Assembly: GCF_000159015.1 (NCBI RefSeq)
Contig: NZ_DS999544.1
Span: forward strand, 62,001 to 126,000
DNA: 64,000 nt
Source of the DNA: Gleimia coleocanis DSM 15436
GTDB lineage: Bacteria > Actinomycetota > Actinomycetes > Actinomycetales > Actinomycetaceae
Direction: 5' to 3'
In this document: positions 57,825 to 64,000 of the stretch, piece after piece
How the letters are laid out: each line of letters begins with the position of its first letter
How positions within the stretch are numbered: the first letter of the stretch is position 1
Program-made: the position numbers and the translations under genes
Notes under the pieces: generated by a model
What the model saw: only the letters and a program-made list of their open reading frames with translations
Databases searched by the model: none
What the model was told of the DNA's origin: nothing

Positions 57825-57864
57825 CTAAAAATACGCTTTAACGCCCTTACCTCTTAGGATAATC

Positions 57865-58800
57865 GTGTCAGCAAAAACTACTAAGGTAGGCAGTCGTAAC
57901 CGGGAACGCCACGACGCCATCACCGGGTGGCTCTTCATGCTTCCATTTATTCTGGGATTCATCTTGGTATTCCTTCTGCCGATCGTTTCCTCAATCTACT
58001 CATCATTCTTCCAGCAGGTAGCCGCCGGCGGTGGCCTGTATGGTGGCGGTGAACTCACCAACGAATTCGTTGCTTTTGAAAACTACAAGAACGTCGCAAC
58101 TAACTCTAAGTTCTGGGTTGGTATGGGACGTGTAGTTCTCTACACTGCTATCCAGGTTCCGTTCATGATTCTGAGCGCGCTGGTACTGGCACTGGTACTG
58201 GACTCATTCTTGGTTCGACGCGTAACCATCTTCCGCTTGGGCTACTTCTTGCCTTTCGCAATCCCAGGCGTAGTTGCCGCAGGTATTTGGGTGTACCTCT
58301 ACATTCCAGAAATCTCCCCGATCGTGGCAGGTTTCCAGTCACTGGGAATCGAAGTTGATTTCCTGGGTAAGAACATGGTGCTGTTCTCAATGGCAAATAT
58401 GACCACCTGGACTTACACCGGCTACAACATGCTAATCTTCCTCGCTGCTTTGCAGGCGATTCCAACTGAACTTGCTGAAGCAGCCCGTATCGACGGGGCA
58501 ACTGGTTTCCAGATTGTCACGAAGATTAAAATCCCAATGGTTCGTGGCGCCGTGCTGCTAACCGTTCTGCTCTCCATCATCGGCACCATCCAGCTGTACT
58601 CGGAACCAACCGTTATGGCAACCGTCAACAAGTGGATGGAACTTGACTACACTCCAATGCAGATTGCCTACAACACCATGTACGGTAACCTCACTCCAGG
58701 TGGTGACGGCCCAGCATCCGCAGTTTCCGTAATGATTGCACTGATTGCTGGTACGCTGGCAGTCCTCTACGCACTGGTTGATAAGAAGGTGAACGACTGA
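57865..58800 (+). CDS. CUT1 sugar ABC transporter, permease 1
   Basis: A MalF/UgpA-type membrane subunit of 311 residues with six helices and no long P2 loop. The EAA loop ELAEAARIDGATGFQIVTKI is near residue 210. The start is GTG 57865, at TATCGTG context without a strong ribosome site. It overlaps permease 2 by one base. Confidence 0.92.
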   Translation: MSAKTTKVGSRNRERHDAITGWLFMLPFILGFILVFLLPIVSSIYSSFFQQVAAGGGLYGGGELTNEFVAFENYKNVATNSKFWVGMGRVVLYTAIQVPFMILSALVLALVLDSFLVRRVTIFRLGYFLPFAIPGVVAAGIWVYLYIPEISPIVAGFQSLGIEVDFLGKNMVLFSMANMTTWTYTGYNMLIFLAALQAIPTELAEAARIDGATGFQIVTKIKIPMVRGAVLLTVLLSIIGTIQLYSEPTVMATVNKWMELDYTPMQIAYNTMYGNLTPGGDGPASAVSVMIALIAGTLAVLYALVDKKVND

Positions 58801-59705
58801 TGTCTAAAGTAAAGTATTTCCCAGACGGACGCGCTTACACTCCTTCTATTGAAGGCATGCCAGTTCGCTCAGTGGCTCCATCTACTGCAGCTCGTTGGAT
58901 TACTGTTGGCGTACTGCTTTTGGTATTGGTTTACTTCCTGTTCCCAATCTACTGGCTGGTAGTAGCATCTACTAAGACTAATGCCCAGCTGTTGGGTACC
59001 CCGGGTTTAGCATTCGACGAAATCAATGTGGTTACGAACTATAACACTTTGATTGAGTGGACTAAGGGTGACTTCTGGCGCTGGGTGGCGAACTCTGTTT
59101 TCTATTCCACTGTGGCAGGCGTTTTAGGTACGTTGCTGTCTGTTTCAGCTGGTTACGCGATGGCAAAGTTCGTGTTCCCTGGCAAGGGCTTCACCTTGGC
59201 GTTAATCATGTCTGGTTTGCTCATGCCAGCAGCTTTGCTGACTATTCCGCTGTACCTGATTTTCCATAATATTGGTTTGACGAACACTGTGTGGGCAATC
59301 ATTATTCCTTCTTCTATCAGCCCATTTGGCGTGTTCTTGGGTCGTGTTTACGCGCAGAGTTCAGTGCCTACGGAACTGATTGAAGCAGCTCGGATTGATG
59401 GTGCGGGTGAAGCTCGTATCTTCTTCACGATGGTACTGCGGATTTTGGCTCCTGCTATGGTCACGATTTTCCTTTTCATTTTCGTGGCTACTTGGAATAA
59501 CTTCTTGCTTCCGCAGATGATGGTCACTACTTCTGATTTGAAGCCGGTGACTTTGGGGTTGTACGGCATGATGAGTTACTTCAACCCTCAGCGTGGCGCG
59601 GTTATGCTGGGTGCTTTGTTGGGTGTTATCCCACTGATTGTGCTGTTCTTAGGGTTGCAGAAGTACTGGCAGTCCGGTTTGGCAGCGGGTTCAGTTAAGG
59701 GATAA
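58800..59705 (+). CDS. CUT1 sugar ABC transporter, permease 2
   Basis: MalG/UgpE-type subunit of 301 residues. EAA loop ELIEAARIDGAGEARIFFTM near residue 195; C-terminal LQKYWQSGLAAGSVKG contacts the ATPase. The ATG uses the last base of the upstream stop codon. No ATPase gene follows, so the transporter must borrow one. Confidence 0.93.
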   Translation: MSKVKYFPDGRAYTPSIEGMPVRSVAPSTAARWITVGVLLLVLVYFLFPIYWLVVASTKTNAQLLGTPGLAFDEINVVTNYNTLIEWTKGDFWRWVANSVFYSTVAGVLGTLLSVSAGYAMAKFVFPGKGFTLALIMSGLLMPAALLTIPLYLIFHNIGLTNTVWAIIIPSSISPFGVFLGRVYAQSSVPTELIEAARIDGAGEARIFFTMVLRILAPAMVTIFLFIFVATWNNFLLPQMMVTTSDLKPVTLGLYGMMSYFNPQRGAVMLGALLGVIPLIVLFLGLQKYWQSGLAAGSVKG

Positions 59706-59729
59706 TCCTGTCAAAATAACATTATGCGG

Positions 59730-59760
59730 CACCCTCGGGAAGAAAAATTTCCCGAGGGCG
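59730..59760. terminator. Hairpin made of an inverted pair of motif B
   Basis: CCCTCGGGAA on the left faces TTTCCCGAGGG on the right (core 59753-59759) around GAAAAA. It sits between the sugar permease and purB. No T-run follows the right arm. Confidence 0.6.
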
Positions 59761-59815
59761 TCTCACATACCTAGCCAATCGGTGCGCGCGCCTAAAAATA
59801 TGCGAAACTATCCGT

Positions 59816-61279
59816 ATGAGTGAAATTTTCCCGCCAAAAGGTGCTGTTGATCTGTCTGCTGTTGAACCTAAGATTGCTCTGGGCGCTCTGGATGGGCGTT
59901 ACCGTGGTGTAGTTGGACCACTGGTGAATGATCTTTCTGAGGCGAGCCTTAACCGGGCTCGTGTTTTTGTTGAAGTCGAATGGCTGATTCACCTGTTGGA
60001 TAAGGAAATCCTGCCGGGTGCTCCCGCTCTCACGGACGCTGACCGCGCTTACTTGCGTCAGATTACTACTGATTTCGACGGGGAAGCTGTGGCTGCTATG
60101 GCAGCCATTGAATCTGAGACTCGCCATGATGTTAAGGCCGTGGAATACTACTTGAAGGCAAAGCTGGATGCAGCTGCGGACGTACTACCCGGCACTGTAT
60201 TGCCACAGCTCCACGAAGTAGTTCATATTTTCTGTACTTCTGAGGATATTAACAACCTCTCTTACGCGCTGATCATTAAGTCTGCGGTTGAAAATACTTG
60301 GCTTCCACAGGCGACTGGTTTGGTCAATGATTTGCGTGAACGTGCTTTGCAGGCAGCGGAAATTCCGATGCTGTCTCGTACTCACGGCCAGCCAGCTACT
60401 CCAACTACTTTGGGTAAGGAATTAGCTGTTTTCGCACACCGTTTGGGTCGTCAGCTGAAGCGGATTAAGCATACTGAGTACTTGGGTAAGATTAACGGTG
60501 CGACTGGTACTTTCTCTGCGCACGTAACGGCTTTGCCTGAGGTTGATTGGCGTGAGGTTTCTCGGTCTTTTGTAGCGGATGTACTGGGCTTGGATTGGAA
60601 CCCACTGACTACGCAGATTGAATCCCACGACTGGCAGGCGGAACTTTACGCGGATATTGCCCGTTTCAACCGGATTGCGCATAATTTTGCAACTGATGCG
60701 TGGACTTATATTTCTTGGGGCTTCTTCCACCAGAATCTGGCAGCCCAGGGGTCTACTGGTTCTTCTACGATGCCTCATAAGGTGAATCCAATTCGTTTCG
60801 AGAATGCGGAAGCTAACTTGGAGATTTCTTGTGGTTTGCTGGATGTTTTGGCAGCTACTTTGGTGACTTCTCGTTTGCAGCGTGACCTGACGGATTCTTC
60901 TACGCAGCGTAATGTGGGTACGGCTTTGGGGCATTCTTACTTGGCTTTGGATAATCTGCGTAAGGGCTTAGCGGGCGTTGATTTTGACGCTGCACGTATG
61001 GCTGCTGACTTGGATGAGAACTGGGAAGTTTTGGGTGAGGCGATTCAGCAGACTATGCGCGTGGCAGCTATTGCCGGTGCTGAGGGTATGGAAAACCCAT
61101 ATGAGCGTTTGAAGGAATTGACTCGCGGTAATCGTGTTAATGGTGAGCAGATGCGCGAGTTCGTGGCTTCTTTGGGGATGCCAGCAGAGTTTGAGGCTCG
61201 TTTGCTGAAGCTGACTCCAGCTTCTTATACGGGGATTGCTGCTGAGTTGATTGAGAATCTTCCTGCTTTGGAGGACTGA
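59816..61279 (+). CDS. purB: Adenylosuccinate lyase
   Basis: Acts twice in purine synthesis (SAICAR to AICAR, and adenylosuccinate to AMP). It has 487 residues, the long form. Features: ETRHDVKAVEYYLK near residue 100, SRTHGQPATPTTLGKE near 185 and the fumarase-superfamily loop GSSTMPHKVNPIRFENAE near 318. There is no ribosome site before ATG 59816, so translation may be leaderless. It stands alone. Confidence 0.97.
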   Translation: MSEIFPPKGAVDLSAVEPKIALGALDGRYRGVVGPLVNDLSEASLNRARVFVEVEWLIHLLDKEILPGAPALTDADRAYLRQITTDFDGEAVAAMAAIESETRHDVKAVEYYLKAKLDAAADVLPGTVLPQLHEVVHIFCTSEDINNLSYALIIKSAVENTWLPQATGLVNDLRERALQAAEIPMLSRTHGQPATPTTLGKELAVFAHRLGRQLKRIKHTEYLGKINGATGTFSAHVTALPEVDWREVSRSFVADVLGLDWNPLTTQIESHDWQAELYADIARFNRIAHNFATDAWTYISWGFFHQNLAAQGSTGSSTMPHKVNPIRFENAEANLEISCGLLDVLAATLVTSRLQRDLTDSSTQRNVGTALGHSYLALDNLRKGLAGVDFDAARMAADLDENWEVLGEAIQQTMRVAAIAGAEGMENPYERLKELTRGNRVNGEQMREFVASLGMPAEFEARLLKLTPASYTGIAAELIENLPALED

Positions 61280-61364
61280 TTTTCAGGTTTTCAGGGAGTG
61301 TTGGGCGTGAGTCCAGCTCCCCCCTTATTTTTGCTGTGTGCACAGGCAGTTTTCAGCAAGGCGT

Positions 61365-61407
61365 TTATCCACAGTTTCTTTTTCCGTGGATTTTCTTTCC
61401 CGAGGGC
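61365..61407 (+). promoter_or_regulatory. DnaA-box and motif B upstream of the WXG-like gene
   Basis: TTATCCACAGTTTC begins at 61365. Motif B lies at 61401-61407 and the start codon at 61426. The 14-base word recurs exactly upstream of the gene at 32347-33321. Confidence 0.5.
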
Positions 61408-61425
61408 GTTTCTTAAGCTGTCCTC

Positions 61426-61683
61426 ATGGATTCTTTAGCACCGCGTACTTCAGGGCTTATTGCTAACGTCAGTAATGAGCTTTCCGACATTATTTTGACT
61501 CTTGCTGGCTTAGAGTGGCTATGGCAAGGAGCAGCCGGCACTGTTACCGACCAGTTGCGTAGTGAGACCCAACAGTACTTACAGACTTGTGCTGGTAATG
61601 CTACTGCTACCTACCTGCAGGTACGCGAGTGGGAATGGAAAGAAACTGAAGCAGTGGTCGCGGCTTTAGGAGGTTCCCTATGA
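61426..61683 (+). CDS. Small helical WXG-like protein of unknown function
   Basis: An 85-residue, probably all-helical protein. The GLEWLWQGAAGTVTDQLRSETQQYL segment (about 28-52, partly quoted) has a W-x-G-like turn, as in small type VII secretion (WXG100-type) proteins, but I cannot prove membership. No ribosome site is seen; the message may be leaderless. It overlaps the next gene (ATGA), which has its own AGGAGG, so the two belong together. Confidence 0.55.
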   Translation: MDSLAPRTSGLIANVSNELSDIILTLAGLEWLWQGAAGTVTDQLRSETQQYLQTCAGNATATYLQVREWEWKETEAVVAALGGSL

Positions 61684-63272
61684 GTAGCGAAACTTATACG
61701 GCCATCCAATTGGAAGCTAATCCGAAAGTAGATCCTGAAACGATTCGTTCTGCTGGGTTTCTTTGTGCCCATCTTTTAGAACGCTTAAATGAAGCTCACG
61801 CGGCTTTAACTTATATTCCGGGCAGTTTTACTTCTACCTACGGAGAGTTAATAAATGAGCAAGTAGAGTTGCTGCGTTGTAATTTACAAGAAGCGTCCGT
61901 AAAGTTAGAGAGTTTAGGCGCTCGCCTGTTACATGGAGCAGAGCTTTACACGCAGGCAGAAGCAGGCGTTGCTGCTTTATTTTCTGGCAGACTAGGAGCA
62001 TTTACCCGTGGGACGATGCCAATTATGGAAGAAGCCTGGGGAAATATTATTGCTGGCAGTGACCTGGGGCTAAGGTTATTCTTAAAATACCCACGGGGAG
62101 CTTGGAAGCGTTGGTTGAACTCTGGTATTTCCCTGCAACTTCCAAAAGTTCACCCTAGAACTACTATTAACCTACTGACCTGGCCACTTTTTAAGTTTCT
62201 AACCAGTGAAGCTCGGTATCTGATTGTGGATGCAGCTACGATTAAAATTCGGCAAAACCGTCTTTTACGAAATTCGGATAGTCCTTTAGAACGTAGCTCC
62301 GGTAGGCTTTCACGCCTCTATTCCGCCCTCGAAAAAGCTGGTGGAGTTTATTTGCCGACCCTGCGCATTCAACCAGTTAGTCGCACGGGACTGTCCTTAC
62401 CGGGTAAAGACCTAAACCGCGACAAAATCGCTTACTCGTTGCAAAGTGTGGAATCCTTACTAACAGCAGATAATCAACCACTTCCCAAAGCGCAACCAAT
62501 TGCTGAAATCTCTCCGTTGCTTACTGCCAGCTCACTTCTGGAACGTACTAAATTGGTGCGCGATCACCCGCAGGCAATTCTTGCCAAACAAACTAAAACC
62601 GGGCAAACCCCTGCCGGCGAAATCGAAGTCATCCGCTACACTAACCCGCAGACTCAACAACATTCGTGGAGCGTGATTATTAAAGGCACCCAAGAGTGGG
62701 GGCCAACAGGAAGTACCCCGCATGATATGCAAACCAATTTTGCTGCGCTCGCGGGGGCTCGTTCAGATCAGGAGGCTGCTGCCATCACAGCTTTAAAAAT
62801 GGCTGGTGCGCAGCCCGGAGATGCTGTGGAGTTTGTGGGACACTCACAGGGTGGGATTGTTTCTGCGGATTTAGCTGCAAATCCGGAAATCAACCAAACA
62901 TACCGAGTTACGCAAGTAGTTACTGCTGGTTCTCCAGTTTCAGGTATTGCTATTCCCAATAGCGTGCAGGTACTTAACTTTGAGCACCTCAGCGACCCCG
63001 TAGCGCAACTGGATGGAAGCCTGAATAAAACTCAACCAAACTGGCTTACCTATTCCGTCTCTGGTGACCCAACTGTTGCGAAGGCAGATGCTGCTGCAAC
63101 TTTACATCACAATATTGAAGGGTATATCAGTGCCAGTCGCAATCTGGAAAATAGCGCAGATAAAGTAATTGCCCAGTGGAATCAACACCGGGTTGAGGCA
63201 CTGGGCATTACTGAAAATACGCGGGCAGAAGTGTTTCGTTTCTCTACCCAAAGAGTGGCGGATACTCCCTGA
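61680..63272 (+). CDS. Alpha/beta-hydrolase (lipase-like) with N-terminal helical domain
   Basis: A 530-residue protein. The N-terminal half is helical (residues about 15-120, beginning near DPETIRSAG) and resembles the leader part of WXG/LXG-type proteins. The C-terminal half (about 300-470) is a lipase-like fold with nucleophile elbow VEFVGHSQGGIVSAD near residue 400. EHLSDPVAQLDG may hold the acid and LHHNIEGY the catalytic histidine. There is no classical signal peptide. Pairing with the small helical gene suggests a type VII-secreted or toxin-like hydrolase, as an inference. Motif B is at 62335-62341. Confidence 0.65.
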   Translation: MSSETYTAIQLEANPKVDPETIRSAGFLCAHLLERLNEAHAALTYIPGSFTSTYGELINEQVELLRCNLQEASVKLESLGARLLHGAELYTQAEAGVAALFSGRLGAFTRGTMPIMEEAWGNIIAGSDLGLRLFLKYPRGAWKRWLNSGISLQLPKVHPRTTINLLTWPLFKFLTSEARYLIVDAATIKIRQNRLLRNSDSPLERSSGRLSRLYSALEKAGGVYLPTLRIQPVSRTGLSLPGKDLNRDKIAYSLQSVESLLTADNQPLPKAQPIAEISPLLTASSLLERTKLVRDHPQAILAKQTKTGQTPAGEIEVIRYTNPQTQQHSWSVIIKGTQEWGPTGSTPHDMQTNFAALAGARSDQEAAAITALKMAGAQPGDAVEFVGHSQGGIVSADLAANPEINQTYRVTQVVTAGSPVSGIAIPNSVQVLNFEHLSDPVAQLDGSLNKTQPNWLTYSVSGDPTVAKADAAATLHHNIEGYISASRNLENSADKVIAQWNQHRVEALGITENTRAEVFRFSTQRVADTP

Positions 63273-63277
63273 AAATC

Positions 63278-63658
63278 CTAGTCTTCTTTACTGTCGAGGA
63301 GGTTGGAAATTAGTGAGGCAATTACTGAAGTAATCAAAGCCCCTAAAAGTGCTGCCCAGAAAGAGTCCACCATAATGCCAGTATGAGTTTGGACAGAAAT
63401 CCAACCTGCCAGCATGAACATTAGGGCGTTTAAGATGAAAGAGAATAGCCCCAGGGTGAGTACTAAAAGTGGCAGTGAGAGCAGTTTAAGCACTGGACGG
63501 ACCAGTTTATTTACAACGATTAGTGCCAGAGAGAAAACTGCCAGGGTGAGTAACGTAATCTGCCAGGTGGAATCGTCAGTGAGGCGGATACCGGAAATTA
63601 AAAGGGTAGTTACCCAAACTCCAGCCATCGTGGAGATTAACTTAATCATAAACTTCAT
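63278..63658 (-). CDS. Phage-holin-4 superfamily (PF04020-like) membrane protein
   Basis: A 126-residue protein with four hydrophobic helices. LALIVVNKLVRPVLKLLSLPLLVLTLGLFSF (about 48-78, partly typical) is the family signature: NxxxRPxLxxLxxPLxxLTLGLF. Despite the name, chromosomal members are common and not phage-derived. The role is unknown. It is convergent with the hydrolase gene. Confidence 0.85.
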   Translation of the reverse strand: MKFMIKLISTMAGVWVTTLLISGIRLTDDSTWQITLLTLAVFSLALIVVNKLVRPVLKLLSLPLLVLTLGLFSFILNALMFMLAGWISVQTHTGIMVDSFWAALLGALITSVIASLISNLLDSKED

Positions 63659-63730
63659 GTTTTAAGCCTATTAGAAAGCAAACGGTCGCGCCAACGCTAG
63701 AAATTTCGCAAATATTGATAGGCTTGATTT

Positions 63731-64000
63731 GTGGTATCTAGTTTTTTCTCACGCGCTAAATCAGCGCCCGAACCAGTAGCAGAAGAAGTCACTGAGGTAG
63801 TGGAAACCCCTCAGGAAACAACTTTCGATCCGCAGAATTTTGCTGCCGCTATCCAAAAATGGCAGGACGAACTGCGCGAACTCACTCGAGTGGACTTATC
63901 CACTTTGCCGGTGCGTCTAGTATTAACTGGCGCCCACCCTTCTGGACTGGCGCAGCTGTATGCTGAACGAAATACCCGCGTGGCTTCTCTCATCCGTGAT
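63731..64000 (+). CDS. N-terminal part of an unidentified protein, cut by window edge
   Basis: The frame runs from GTG 63731 to the end (90 codons); a stop lies just upstream in frame. After a Glu/Val-rich spacer come AAIQKWQDELREL and LVLTGAHPSGLAQLYAERNTRVASLIRD. This wording recalls the N-terminus of large actinobacterial DUF4011/AAA-type helicase-like proteins, but I am not sure. The start is divergent from the holin-like gene. Confidence 0.5.
   Translation, partial: MVSSFFSRAKSAPEPVAEEVTEVVETPQETTFDPQNFAAAIQKWQDELRELTRVDLSTLPVRLVLTGAHPSGLAQLYAERNTRVASLIRD

Noticed and set aside
63278-63658. Prophage remnant because of the holin-like protein
   Set aside because: No other phage gene is nearby, and this membrane family is common on actinobacterial chromosomes.

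Overview
The window looks like a chromosomal segment of a moderate-GC actinobacterium, most likely of the family Actinomycetaceae. This is an inference from the GTP-type PEP carboxykinase, the 'anchored repeat' ABC transporter locus, the LPXTG surface proteins, the split purS/purQ/purL genes, the actinobacterial DUF559-type proteins and the frequent GTG/TTG starts. No rRNA or obvious prophage is present, so the species cannot be fixed.

Layout. 1-4834: 5'-truncated putA, then purA. 5062-9412: a metal-type (ZnuA/TroA-like) 'anchored repeat' ABC transporter locus with a Zur-like box in front. 9687-11519: pckG. 11722-16410: a giant LPXTG-anchored M26/Zmp-like zinc metalloprotease with pilin-type isopeptide repeats and G5 domains. 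16787-20193: purS-purQ-purL. 20507-22307: gdhA and a small sterol-carrier-family gene. 22419-29420: an alpha-glucosidase and a LacI regulator divergent from malE-malF-malG. 29725-32227: a DUF4235 protein and a LolD/FtsX-type ABC pair. 32347-33321: a DUF559-like protein. 33572-37688: TPP riboswitch with thiB-thiP-thiQ. 37733-39175: an MFS exporter behind a perfect 17-bp palindrome. 39364-40196: a decayed cell-wall GDSL lipase. 40347-44207: gluQ (minus strand) and metN-metI-metQ. 44310-45640: upp, tadA, tRNA-Ser(CGA). 45846-47617: a second DUF559-like paralogue and sodA. 47893-54153: a methyltransferase, then topA-tmk-holB. 54172-55973: a secreted TAP-type hydrolase and tRNA-Thr(CGT). 56418-59705: a second sugar ABC transporter. 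59816-61279: purB. 61426-63272: a small WXG-like gene coupled to a lipase-like protein. 63278-64000: a phage-holin-4-like membrane protein and the 5' end of an unidentified gene.

How the genes work together. The window is mainly housekeeping metabolism: purine synthesis (purA, purB, purSQL), gluconeogenesis and amino-acid use (pckG, gdhA, putA), import of sugars, thiamine, methionine and probably zinc or manganese, and DNA maintenance (topA, tmk, holB). Neither sugar transporter has a local ATPase, so a shared MsmK/MalK-type ATPase elsewhere is expected.

The most striking signal is not a gene. Two short motifs are scattered over the whole window on both strands. Motif B (5'-CGCCCTCGRRAA-3', about 35 copies counted by eye, at least 22 inside genes) is spaced roughly every 1.8 kb with equal orientation. 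Motif A (5'-RAGCGTAACWC-3', about 37 copies) clusters between genes, often as inverted pairs that form terminator hairpins, and also lies inside some genes and supplies two stop codons. This is how the DNA-uptake sequences of Neisseria and Haemophilus behave. I know of none described in Actinobacteria, so it is the main candidate for an undescribed system here.
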